NCBI GenBank assembly: GCA_029782295.1
Contig: JAKOVB010000091.1
Coordinates: 1 to 44,753, forward strand
Length of the DNA stretch: 44,753 nt
Reading direction: 5' to 3'
Origin: Pseudomonadota bacterium
Lineage (GTDB): Bacteria > Pseudomonadota > Gammaproteobacteria > Burkholderiales > Methylophilaceae
Shown: positions 26,445 through 35,193 of the stretch, piece after piece
Layout: the number at the start of each line of letters is the position of its first letter
Position numbering within the stretch: the first letter of the stretch is position 1
Notes under the pieces: model-generated
Databases searched by the model: none
What the model was told of the DNA's origin: nothing
The model's input: the letters and a program-made list of their open reading frames with translations, nothing else
Position numbers and translations under genes: made by a program

Positions 26445-28331
26445 TTAGTGCTTCAGGATGACGGTCTCAGCGATGTCCTGCCCTTCCATCTGGCTAACGG
26501 ACGGGCGGGCCGGACCGTAGAGGTTCAGGTTCTTCACCCACGGCGCTTCGAGCCGGTAGGTCGTGCCGACGAACAGGTCGAGCGAGAAGACGTTATCGAC
26601 CCACAACTGCTGCGCCTCGGCGAGCTTCTCGCACAGCATCGCCTGGTCAGTCTGCTCCCCAGCTTCCTTCATCTTCGCCACCAGCTCGGGCACGTAGGGC
26701 AGGTTGAGCATGGTCATCTGCTTCTCGTCCGCGGGCAGCGGTTTGGAGAGCGGGACCAGGTTGTTCATGTACGTGTACACGTCCATGGTGTGCTCGCCCT
26801 GCGAATTCGGCCACATATGCGTCGGGTAGGTGGGCTTGGTGTAGTCGGCCATCGGCTCCTGGTGGATGGTCAAGTTGATGCCAAGGTTGTCCTTCAGCAT
26901 CTTCTGGATGGCCTGCATCTCGACGAGGTTCATCGAGACCGGCTCGCCCCACATGCCGAGTGTCGTGTTCAGCTCCATGTCCTTGATCGTCTCCGCATAA
27001 GGCGACTTTGCAAGCTCAGCCTTGGCCGCCTCCGGATCGTATTTGAGCGGGACGACCTTGGCGAACTGGTCGTTGCAGGTCGGCACTGAGAACGGAATGT
27101 GATGGTAATCCAACTTGGTGTAGCCGGTCTGGCCCTGACCGCCGCCCAGTACGTCGACCAGCGCCTGCTTGTCGATTGCCATCGCGATTGCGCGACGGAC
27201 GTTGACATCCTCCATGGGCTTGAACGCTGTTATCAAGAGATGTTCAAGGTCGTAGCCCGTCGCGGGCTTCATGCTGGCCTTCAGGAACTCCGAGCTTTCG
27301 GCCGCCTTGGCGTCCTCCGGCCCCAGCGCCATCATCACCGCGTCGGCTTCTTTGTTCTCAAACGCGGAGAGTGCGGTGGAGTAGTCCGACATGAGCGTGA
27401 CGAGGATCTTGCTCAGCACCGGCTTCTTGCCAGCCCAATTGGGGTTCGGGACCATGGTAAAGCCGTTACCAGAGGAAAAGGATTCCAACATGAAGGGGCC
27501 TGAACTCGCGACGTTCTTTTCGGTCGTCCAGTACGCGTCCGGGCCGTAGTTCTTGTCCTTGCCGGCCATGACCGATTCGGGCTTCATGATCGGCCAGAAC
27601 TGCAGCGGCTCGACGGTCAGCGTCATGACAGGCTGTGTGAAGTCAAGCTGAATGGTATAGTCATCGATGACTTTGATGCCTTCCACCATCGCTGCGCCGA
27701 ACTCGTCGGCCTTGATCTTGCCGTCGAACACATCCTGGGCGCCCTTGAGCGCCGGAAAGTAGCGCGTGGCCTGCGAACCGGAGAACTTGGTCTTCAGGTC
27801 GGGATGGCCGGTCATGATCAGGTAGCCCAACGACCAGGCCGCCTCCTTGGCCGTGATCGGCGAGCCGTCTGAGAACTTCAGGCCCTCCTTCAGCTTGATG
27901 GTAATGGACGTCCGGTCCGGGTTGAAGTCCCACGACTTGGCCAGGGCCATCGGCGTGTCCACGGCTTCGAACTTGTCATTCATGCCGGCCATACGCATCC
28001 ACATCAGCCCTGCCGCGCCGCCCGAACCGAACTGGAGCGGGTTGATGCGGAACGCGCTGTTCCAGTCCGCCATCTCGATGACGCGCAGCTCTTGCACGTC
28101 GGATTTCTCCTCGACGGGGGCGGCCGGCGTGGCGGTGACAACCACTGTCTCCTTTGTTGTCTTCTCGACAACGCTGGTTTCTTTGACCACCACGGTTTCC
28201 TTGACCGGCACAGTCTCCTTAACCACCACGGTCTCTTTGACGACCTGTGGCTCAGCAGGAGCCGTAGCACAGGCGGCCAAGAGCGCCACTGCCGTCAGCA
28301 AAGCGAACACAACGAAGAACTTCCGGGACAT
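26445..28331 (-). CDS. ABC solute-binding lipoprotein, family 5
   Basis: The 628-aa protein is the extracellular binding component. A lipoprotein signal (FFVVFALLTAVALLAAC, lipid Cys at 21) is followed by a repetitive VVKET/VPVKET/VVVKET tether (about 33-68). The SBP_bac_5 fold follows: AKSWDFNPDRTSITIKLKEGLKFSDGSPITAKE, SGPFMLESFSSGN, DVNVRRAIAMAIDKQALVDVLGGG, and C-terminal MLCEKLAEAQQLWVDNVFSLDL. AAAAGGAGG lies 6 nt before ATG 28331, a very strong ribosome-binding site as expected for an abundant protein. Family 5 proteins bind peptides or oligosaccharides; the surrounding glycosidases favour an oligosaccharide. Confidence 0.9.
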   Translation of the reverse strand: MSRKFFVVFALLTAVALLAACATAPAEPQVVKETVVVKETVPVKETVVVKETSVVEKTTKETVVVTATPAAPVEEKSDVQELRVIEMADWNSAFRINPLQFGSGGAAGLMWMRMAGMNDKFEAVDTPMALAKSWDFNPDRTSITIKLKEGLKFSDGSPITAKEAAWSLGYLIMTGHPDLKTKFSGSQATRYFPALKGAQDVFDGKIKADEFGAAMVEGIKVIDDYTIQLDFTQPVMTLTVEPLQFWPIMKPESVMAGKDKNYGPDAYWTTEKNVASSGPFMLESFSSGNGFTMVPNPNWAGKKPVLSKILVTLMSDYSTALSAFENKEADAVMMALGPEDAKAAESSEFLKASMKPATGYDLEHLLITAFKPMEDVNVRRAIAMAIDKQALVDVLGGGQGQTGYTKLDYHHIPFSVPTCNDQFAKVVPLKYDPEAAKAELAKSPYAETIKDMELNTTLGMWGEPVSMNLVEMQAIQKMLKDNLGINLTIHQEPMADYTKPTYPTHMWPNSQGEHTMDVYTYMNNLVPLSKPLPADEKQMTMLNLPYVPELVAKMKEAGEQTDQAMLCEKLAEAQQLWVDNVFSLDLFVGTTYRLEAPWVKNLNLYGPARPSVSQMEGQDIAETVILKH

Positions 28332-28431
28332 AGTATCCTCCTTTTGAGGTTAGTTGAGGTTGCGACAAAAACGGGCGATGGAATCATCGAGCGAAATCGA
28401 TCTGCTACACCTCCTTGGGGTTTGGTTGCCC

Positions 28432-29364
28432 TCATCTGAACAGCCGCTTGATCTCACGCATCACCCGAAGATCGGGTTCGTAGGCGGTTCCATCCTGGTA
28501 GCACAGCAGGTTGAACGCGACCGCGCCGCCGTGATCCTGGAAGCGCTGCAAATAGGCCGCGACGCTGCACGTACAGGGCGCGGGCCACTCCTCATCACGC
28601 GACGCAAGGTCCATGCCCCAGGTGCCGGCAGCCTGGTAGCGCATGTCCGGGTGCCACGATGTAAACGAATACCAGGGCAGCCCGCCGGGTGTGAGCGGGC
28701 CGCGGGGCAAATAGTTGAGCCGGCAAATCTCGCCCGCCCAATAGTCCTGGTACGGCGTGACCAGGTCCGTCTTCTCGACGGCGGGGTTGTAACAGACGAG
28801 CCGGTCAGGATTCCCGGCCTTGGCCGCGGACGTGACCGCTGCAAATGGCGTCTCGGCGAACGCTTCGAGTCCCACGTCGAACCAGAATGCGGCCGCCTTC
28901 TCTCCGTAGTGCTCGCCCATCCATCTGAGGATGTTCTGACAATTGGCAAAGAAGGCCGTCTTGTCGTCGCGCAAGAGCCCACTCGCCTCGCTCCAGGCCT
29001 GGTCCCCCGAATAGACTCCGAAGTTGTAATAGAGAACCAGCAGGATACCTTCCGCTAGAAGGCCGTCCGCGATCTCCATGATCAGGTCACGCCTGCAGGT
29101 CCTGCTGGGGATCAGGGCGTCGACGACGGGGTTTGGGACCGGCAAATGGTGCATCGCGTGCGTCGTGGTAAACACGACGTGCCCCGCACCGGCCTCAACG
29201 GCCTGGCGGACGAATGCACTCACATCGAAGGTATCAACGGCGTCCTCGAAGGGTGCGGGCTTCCCAGTCCTGGGTGCCGTCCAGGTGGTCCAATGAAAGC
29301 CAATGCCGTATTTCGTTTCGCGGAGCTTGCTGAAATCAGCGCGTCTGTACGCCTGGTCAACCAT
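28432..29364 (-). CDS. Divergent GH29-like (alpha-L-fucosidase superfamily) protein
   Basis: The 310-aa protein resembles the catalytic barrel of GH29 alpha-L-fucosidases: KYGIGFHWTTWTAPRTGK, AGAGHVVFTTTHAMHHLPVPNP, LLVLYYNFGVYSGDQAW and ILRWMGEHYGEKAAAFWFDVGLEAF. The WFD Asp matches the fucosidase nucleophile position. The usual KHHDGF motif is changed to THAMHH, so specificity may differ. ATG 29364 lies 8 nt after the deoR stop and is preferred over upstream starts that overlap deoR. No signal peptide. A 100-nt gap with the strong binding-protein ribosome-binding site follows. It is first enzyme of the run behind the repressor. Confidence 0.65.
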   Translation of the reverse strand: MVDQAYRRADFSKLRETKYGIGFHWTTWTAPRTGKPAPFEDAVDTFDVSAFVRQAVEAGAGHVVFTTTHAMHHLPVPNPVVDALIPSRTCRRDLIMEIADGLLAEGILLVLYYNFGVYSGDQAWSEASGLLRDDKTAFFANCQNILRWMGEHYGEKAAAFWFDVGLEAFAETPFAAVTSAAKAGNPDRLVCYNPAVEKTDLVTPYQDYWAGEICRLNYLPRGPLTPGGLPWYSFTSWHPDMRYQAAGTWGMDLASRDEEWPAPCTCSVAAYLQRFQDHGGAVAFNLLCYQDGTAYEPDLRVMREIKRLFR

Positions 29365-29372
29365 GTTTCCGT

Positions 29373-30152
29373 CTACGAGGAGGGATGGCACAACGTGAGA
29401 ACAATCGATGCTTCCTGTACCTGTTGGGCCCAATAGGGCTCCAAGCGGTCGTCGCTGAAGATATGCGTCACCTGGCCAGCCCTGGCAAAGGGCGCCTGGT
29501 AGACCCGGCCGAATTTACTGCAGTCGATCAGCGCAACGGTGGATTGGGCCAGGCCTACCAACTGGCTCTTCATTGCCGCTTCGTTGGCGTCCGCCTCTGT
29601 CAGCCCGGCGGCGAGCGAAAAACCCTTGCAAGAGAGAAAGGCGGCTGTGATATGACGGTTGCGCACGACAGGCTCATACAGCGGGCCGAACACTGAGTAC
29701 CCGTCTGGTCGTACGACACCCCCAATCAGCAGAACCGTGTTTGATGTGTTCGCAGCCAGGCAACGACCCGTTTCAAGCCCGTTGGTGAGAATTACTAGGT
29801 TACGGCGTTCCGCCAGAAAAGGGACCATGTGGTAGACGGTCGTGCTGGCATCCATGAAGATCGTGTCGCCATCGTTGACCAGGTCAGCGGCCCAGCGCGC
29901 GATGGATCGCTTCGCATTTCCATTGACTTGCGAGTGGAGAAAGAACGAGCCTTCGTCATGGTTTGTACTGGGCCTATCAAAGTAGATTGCGTCGCCATCA
30001 ATGCGAAGGGATGGGTTGTCGAGAGTCAGTGCGTTGAGATCGCGACGCAAGGTACGCTGTGATATCGCCAGAATTGCCGCCATCTCAGCGATGCTGAGGT
30101 GGGGTTGCTTATCCAGCAAGAGTGACAGCCGGCGGCGTCTTTCCATCGTCAT
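29373..30152 (-). CDS. DeoR/GlpR-family transcriptional repressor
   Basis: This 259-aa regulator has an N-terminal DeoR winged helix-turn-helix (MTMERRRRLSLLLDKQPHLSIAEMAAILAISQRTLRRDLNAL). The DeoR sensor domain, an ISOCOT/phosphosugar-binding fold, follows: RSIARWAADLVNDGDTIFMDASTTVYHM, NLVILTNGLETGRCLA, VLLIGGVVRPDGYSVFGP, GLTEADANEAAMKS and VALIDCSKFGR. DeoR proteins usually respond to phosphorylated sugars and repress the operon they sit in. It lies at the head of the transport and glycosidase run. Start is ATG 30152, or ATG 30146 in frame. Confidence 0.9.
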   Translation of the reverse strand: MTMERRRRLSLLLDKQPHLSIAEMAAILAISQRTLRRDLNALTLDNPSLRIDGDAIYFDRPSTNHDEGSFFLHSQVNGNAKRSIARWAADLVNDGDTIFMDASTTVYHMVPFLAERRNLVILTNGLETGRCLAANTSNTVLLIGGVVRPDGYSVFGPLYEPVVRNRHITAAFLSCKGFSLAAGLTEADANEAAMKSQLVGLAQSTVALIDCSKFGRVYQAPFARAGQVTHIFSDDRLEPYWAQQVQEASIVLTLCHPSS

Positions 30153-30517
30153 TCGCAGTTTCCAGCACTCCGGTACTCCGAGAATCCTCGGTGCCGCTCA
30201 ACAAGCCTTTCGATTGCATTGTAGGACAGATCACGGCAAGAGGACAGGAGAAAAGCGTCCAACGACTTGGACAAATACGTCCTCTTCGGGCGGGGTTTAT
30301 TTGTCCTGCCCGTGCAAGCCCGATTGCGAGTCCATGGCGGCGCCTGGTGGCAATTGTCTGGTTTTGCAGAGCCTCGCGCCTGGCGGTGGCCGCGCTGGTT
30401 CGCGCCCAACACCCCCAGAATCACCCCTCGTCGAATTCGCGCACAAGCCCGACCCTTTGGCGCAGTAGCGACACTCTTTGTCTGGCTGCGGCCCAGCAAC
30501 CGAACACTACGATTCCG
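30153..30517 (-). promoter_or_regulatory. Upstream region of the deoR/transport operon with inverted repeat
   Basis: This 365-nt gap separates the hybrid-regulator stop from the DeoR start and holds no gene I can support. It contains an inverted repeat GGACAAATA (30269-30277) / TATTTGTCC (30298-30306), a -10-like TACAAT on the minus strand (30218-30223) and several GGACA motifs. It is the natural place for the operon promoter and for DeoR or AraC-domain operators; this is inference. Confidence 0.45.
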
Positions 30518-33500
30518 TCAGGGGGTGCGATACGCGCGCGGGGAACACCCCTCAATGCTTCGAAATACCCTGCTGAAATATGCCGGGTCTTCGAAACCGA
30601 CCTGAGCAGCAATCCAGGTGATGGATCTGTCTGACTCACGCAAAAGGCGTTTGGCTTGCTGCACACGGTAACGATTCAGATACACCCAAGGCGAAAGTCC
30701 CGTTTCGTTGGTGAAGATGCGACTAAGATAGTCCTCGCTCACACCAACGGCGGCAGCGATTTCCGGTCGTGAGAGGGTGCGGGCGTAGTTGTGCTGCACA
30801 TAGGCCAGCGCCTTCTTCACCAGGTGACTGGTCGGTTGAGGCATCATCCCTGTGCCGGCGAAGGCCCGCTGCAGATTGGCTACGGTCTCTTCGTCCGACA
30901 TGACCTGCTTGAATTGGAGGATGACCTGGCTGTAGTCAAGACGTTGGACGTCCTCATAGCTCAGCAGCCGCCCCGTGAGCACAAACACCGGGACCGCGCG
31001 AGTGCGTGGGTTTGCCCGTAGATGTTCCAGGACCGCGAAGCCATCGACCATTGGCATGGACAGGTCCAGGAGCACTAGGCCCGGTGTTTCCCGCTCTAGC
31101 CAGTCAAGGGCGATACTGCCATCTTCAACTATTGCCACAGGGAAACCCGGGAACCTTTCGGAAATGAAGCGGAAATACACCTCTCGTGCCTGGGGATCAT
31201 CATCGACGATAAGAATAGTTCCGCCGATCGAAGTAGGCTGAAGTGACTCGATGAGGTCGGTCAGCGTCTGGGAACTCATGGGCTTGAGGAGAAGGCTCGT
31301 CATTGTGGTGGTCGACGTCGTTTTCTCCACTGTGCTCTCACGAAACAGCATGAATGGGATTTGGCACAAATGCGGATGGCTCCGGATCTGCTGGATGATC
31401 GCCCAATCTCCGGGTCGGGCGTGTGTCAGGTCCCAGGCCAGGGCAGCCGGGTGAGCCTCTGTGAGCGCGGCACGTAGATCTGATAGCGAGGAGACCCTTC
31501 GCACCTCCCAGTTCGCGCGCTTCGTCAGAACCGCCACTTCATCAGATGGCGCGTCCATTGAGGAAATGAATAGGAGTATTGGTCGGCGATGGCCAGTCTC
31601 AGACAAGGGTAACGGAAGCATGCGGCCACTCAGATTGGGCAGTGGCAGGTAGACGTGAAACGTACTCCCCTGGTCCGGTTGGCTTTCCAGTGAGAGCGAC
31701 CCGCCATGCAAGGCAACCAGTTGCCGGGTGATGGTCAGCCCCAAACCGATTCCATTGGGGCGCTGGTTACTGTAGCCCTCGGTGAAGAAAGGTTCGAAGA
31801 TGTGTTCCTGGCGGTCGACTGGTATGCCATAGCCCGTATCTCTGACCCACAAGTGGAGGTGTGGGGGTGTGACTTCAGCCCCAAGAACGATTTCGCCCGC
31901 CTCGGTGAACTTGGAGGCATTGCTGAGAAGATTCAGGACGATTTGTCGCAAACGAGTAGGGTCACCCTGAATAGTCGGCAGCCGTTGAGGTAAGTCCAGT
32001 CGCCACTGCAGCGCGGGAGTGGCGCCGACGCTGTCCGCTATGGCGTGAAAAGCCTGTTCAAGCAACGCGCGCGGGGCCACGGGCTCGGGAAAGAGATCTA
32101 GCTCACCGATTTCGGCGCGTGAGAGATCCAGTAGATCGTTGATCAGGCGCGACAGATGTTGGGCAGAGCTTTGGATGTGCCCAAGATCGTTGCGTAGGCT
32201 AGCAGGCAGGTCCACATGATACGGGTTCGGGTCAAGGAGAGTCATGTGGCTATAGCCCGAAATGACGTTCAGGGGAGTGCGCAGTTCATGGGTCACGTTG
32301 GCGAGCAGTCGGGTCTTGATCTTGTCAGCACGTTCAGCCAGCGCTTTCGCCTGCAACGCCGTCTGTTTTGCCTGTAGTGCTTCATCGACCAGGAGTGCGC
32401 CTTTGAGGGCGCTACTCAACTGAAGACTCAGAGTTTCGTAGATAACCCCGTTACGCGGACCTACCTCGTACACGACCAAACCCAGGCGTTCCTCATGGAA
32501 GCTCAGCGGAAAGACGACATGGCTGTGCCTTCGGCCTTTGGGGAGGACTTCGGCCGGCAGGATCTCCCGTGTATGGAACAGAAGACCTTCTGGCTCGATC
32601 GGCAAGCGTCCATTCTCATTGTAGGCAAGAACTAGACGCGAGTAACCTGATATCGGCTCGTTGTCTTCGTAAAGGGCAATATAGACGGCTGGGATGTGCA
32701 GGCGAGGAAGTTCTCGCACGACGCTGGCCATCAGGCCGGTGACATCAAACGTAGTAATGAGGCTTTCTCCCACTGACTGCAGTGTTGCATCCAGTTGATT
32801 TCTCAGAACCTGTTGCTGCGCTTCGAGGTTAAGAGCTGCTTCGGCAAGGAGCACCCTCCCGCGCTGCCAGAGATTCTCCGCCCGAAGGGCGATCGCAGAG
32901 TCGCCCAGAAGAGGGCGCACATGGCGGCGGTGGGCGGACAGCACGCCCTGCCAGCATGATGGTTCAATCCCGGCAGCGAATGGCAGGTGAATCAGTCTTT
33001 CCAGGGTGGGACAGAATCCTCCTTCGCCATCCTCCCGCAGATCGTGGACGAATGCCTCCCACAGGTCGTCGAGCACGCTCGGATCATCCCATACGGTGGA
33101 TGGACCAGAAGCAGTGACCATCGCTTCCAGGATTCGCGGCCGCTGCTCCGCCAGAATCGAGAGCCAGTCCGATGCCTTTCCTACGAGTGTCGGTGGCATC
33201 TCTTGGCCTCCTGAAGGCGCCTCTGCCATCACCATGGCTGCGGATTGGCATCCGCATGATTGGCGAACGATCACCTCAGCATGGATATCAGTCCGAGCAG
33301 GTACCTCTTCGCCACGGAGCGACGCCAGCACTATTTCCGTCGCCAGACGAACTACTTGGTGCGCAGGAAGTTCTACTGTCGTCAATGGGGGAATTATCGA
33401 GCGAGCTATCTCGAGATTGTCGAAGCCGGTGACAGCCACCTCGTCGGGCACGCGAATCCCGCGTGCTTGCAGCGCCTGCAAGGCGTCGATCGCCATCTCG

Positions 33501-34123
33501 TCGTTCGCCGCGACGAGGGCATCAAATGGCACCTTGCGCTCATCCACCAGCAGGCGAACGGCATCGGCGCCAGAGGGTGCGAAGAAGGTGCCTTGGGCAA
33601 CCAGGTCGAAATCGACCGGCAATCCCCACCGCGCGAGACTGTCCAGATAGGCCCTATAGCGGTCTTCGCCTGTCTTGGAGTCAGATGGACCGCGGATGAA
33701 GGCGATCCGTCGACGGCCGTGGTTCTTCACCAGGTGTTGCATTAGCGCACAGATTCCGGAGTAGAAATCCGTGATGATACTTGGGATGCCATTCAGCAGC
33801 ACTTCCAGACTGACTTGGGGCAGGGAGTTGAAACACTGACAGAAACGTTGCAGCTCCTCTTCGTCAACGTAGTGGCCTATGCCCCCGGTCACGACCAGCC
33901 CGTCAACATTCGACGGATTGACAAGGTCGTACAGAATGTTGGCTTGCGCTTCATATCCGATTGGGGATTTCAGCATTCGCCCCACTACCGTGAGCAGGTT
34001 GATGTCCTTCTCTTCAGCGAGTTCGGTCATGAATTCCCAGGATAACGAAGAGCGCTGCGCCTCCACCAGGGATTTTGTGAGCCAGCCAATCGTCTGGCGC
34101 TTGTTCACTTCGGATTCGGACAT
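30518..34123 (-). CDS. Cytosolic hybrid sensor: LacI-type ligand domain, histidine kinase, two receivers, AraC DNA-binding domain
   Basis: A single 1201-aa chain. Residues about 10-290 form a LacI/PBP-I ligand-binding domain (SNVDGLVVTGGIGHYVDEEE, GRRRIAFIRGPSDSKTGEDR, DALVAANDEMAIDALQALQ, VAVTGFDNLEIARSI) without the LacI HTH. About 440-590 is GAF-like. The kinase has HisKA with His612 (NVTHELRTPLNVISGY), then HATPase with LNLLSNASKF, DTGYGIP and GIGLGLTI. A first receiver (about 850-960) keeps Asp898 and a Lys but lacks the N-terminal acidic pair. The second receiver (about 970-1090) is complete (LIVDDD, Asp1020). About 1100-1201 is an AraC/XylS HTH (PEIAAAVGVSEDYLSRIFTNETG). No signal peptide or membrane helix is visible, so it should sense an internal sugar and regulate the adjacent locus. 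Confidence 0.88.
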   Translation of the reverse strand: MSESEVNKRQTIGWLTKSLVEAQRSSLSWEFMTELAEEKDINLLTVVGRMLKSPIGYEAQANILYDLVNPSNVDGLVVTGGIGHYVDEEELQRFCQCFNSLPQVSLEVLLNGIPSIITDFYSGICALMQHLVKNHGRRRIAFIRGPSDSKTGEDRYRAYLDSLARWGLPVDFDLVAQGTFFAPSGADAVRLLVDERKVPFDALVAANDEMAIDALQALQARGIRVPDEVAVTGFDNLEIARSIIPPLTTVELPAHQVVRLATEIVLASLRGEEVPARTDIHAEVIVRQSCGCQSAAMVMAEAPSGGQEMPPTLVGKASDWLSILAEQRPRILEAMVTASGPSTVWDDPSVLDDLWEAFVHDLREDGEGGFCPTLERLIHLPFAAGIEPSCWQGVLSAHRRHVRPLLGDSAIALRAENLWQRGRVLLAEAALNLEAQQQVLRNQLDATLQSVGESLITTFDVTGLMASVVRELPRLHIPAVYIALYEDNEPISGYSRLVLAYNENGRLPIEPEGLLFHTREILPAEVLPKGRRHSHVVFPLSFHEERLGLVVYEVGPRNGVIYETLSLQLSSALKGALLVDEALQAKQTALQAKALAERADKIKTRLLANVTHELRTPLNVISGYSHMTLLDPNPYHVDLPASLRNDLGHIQSSAQHLSRLINDLLDLSRAEIGELDLFPEPVAPRALLEQAFHAIADSVGATPALQWRLDLPQRLPTIQGDPTRLRQIVLNLLSNASKFTEAGEIVLGAEVTPPHLHLWVRDTGYGIPVDRQEHIFEPFFTEGYSNQRPNGIGLGLTITRQLVALHGGSLSLESQPDQGSTFHVYLPLPNLSGRMLPLPLSETGHRRPILLFISSMDAPSDEVAVLTKRANWEVRRVSSLSDLRAALTEAHPAALAWDLTHARPGDWAIIQQIRSHPHLCQIPFMLFRESTVEKTTSTTTMTSLLLKPMSSQTLTDLIESLQPTSIGGTILIVDDDPQAREVYFRFISERFPGFPVAIVEDGSIALDWLERETPGLVLLDLSMPMVDGFAVLEHLRANPRTRAVPVFVLTGRLLSYEDVQRLDYSQVILQFKQVMSDEETVANLQRAFAGTGMMPQPTSHLVKKALAYVQHNYARTLSRPEIAAAVGVSEDYLSRIFTNETGLSPWVYLNRYRVQQAKRLLRESDRSITWIAAQVGFEDPAYFSRVFRSIEGCSPRAYRTP

Positions 34124-34429
34124 GCCGGCGTCCCGTCCTTAGGAAGGAGCTACTTATCCGCAATTTCCCTCTGGGCACGTCACCCAGCTTGCTTCTAGAT
34201 ACGCTGTGATTGTACGTCTCCGACCGGGTCTACGCAAGCAACCCTTCTGTGTGGCAGGGCCTTTCGAAAGTTTTCAGTAGGCAAGTCCGTGATTTTGAGC
34301 AGGGCTACTCGGCGCACGGGCACTGCCACGAAGTCCAGTGGTTCCAGAGACGCAAGGTGCTGGCACTACTGGCATTAGGCAATTTTGACGACGGGCGGAT
34401 TGCCAACCGCGGAGAAGCGCGAGAGTGGC
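34124..34429. other. Regulator upstream region, no gene seen
   Basis: About 300 nt between the hybrid-regulator start and the IS1-like remnant. No coding sequence is convincing. It must hold the regulator's promoter, but no clear -35/-10 pair stands out. Confidence 0.4.
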
Positions 34430-35025
34430 CTGAGCACGGTATTCGCGAGCAGCATCTTGGCGCTGGTGCGGTTGTGTCAGTACTGGAAGCTATGGCGGAC
34501 CAAAGGATAGAAGGGTGAACCGGCCCAGAAGGTTCGGTAGTTGCGGGAGCGGACGCTCTCCGAAGGCTGCCCCTACTGTCGGCAGCCGCACACCAGTCGG
34601 TGTGAGCGGGTGGTGCGGAAGTGGGAGTTGCCACGTCTGTGGTTAAAGGTGAAAGGCAAACGGGGACGCAAGGAGTAGTTCGTGGCGGAAGCGCAGGCCT
34701 GTTGGAATCCGGAATGCATCCACCGTGGGATGCGGAAACAGGATCTCCATGCGTAAATCAGGTACGGCAGCTGTGGCGAGTGTGAGCAGAAACAGGATTT
34801 CTACCTCTTTCATTCGCACAAGAATTTGCGATTGGCGTACATGAACACCAACGTCAAGGGCGAGAAAGTCAACGCTACCGGAACTGGAGACAGGCAATGG
34901 TGGCCGGTTTGACCCACCGCCGATCCACCGTACTGCAGGGAAGACGGCATTACTGCGTAGCAAACGGGGCTGAGGAACCCCTGCAAATCCAGGGGGCGTT
35001 GCCAACCGTGTCCGTTGGGAGGCCC
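34430..35025 (+). pseudogene. Decayed, internally deleted IS1-like transposase copy
   Basis: The sequence tracks the intact IS1-like gene. TTGTGTCAGTACTGGAAGCT parallels the intact N-terminus, CCCTACTGTCGGCAGC parallels the CPYC cluster, and GCCTGTTGGAATCCGGAATG the CRNRDC cluster. It then jumps at about 34801-34815 from the AGGATTTCTAC segment to CGCACAAGAATTTGCGATTG, which in the intact copy lie about 800 bp apart. It ends in the same tail, TTGCCAACCGTGTC..TTGGGAGG. Several stop codons interrupt the frame. It is a dead copy from an older insertion. Confidence 0.82.
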
Positions 35026-35193
35026 CTGCATGATATAAATGCGACCGTCCAGCCGATCAGTCAAACCCAGAGTAGCATAACCGCGGTCGAGGTGCTGATC
35101 GCCACTTCACGTCGCAAGTCGAAACCCATGAAAGGCCAAATCGCAGCCAACAACACACGCACAGTTGCCGGACCGATAGCGCAGGCGGTGGTG

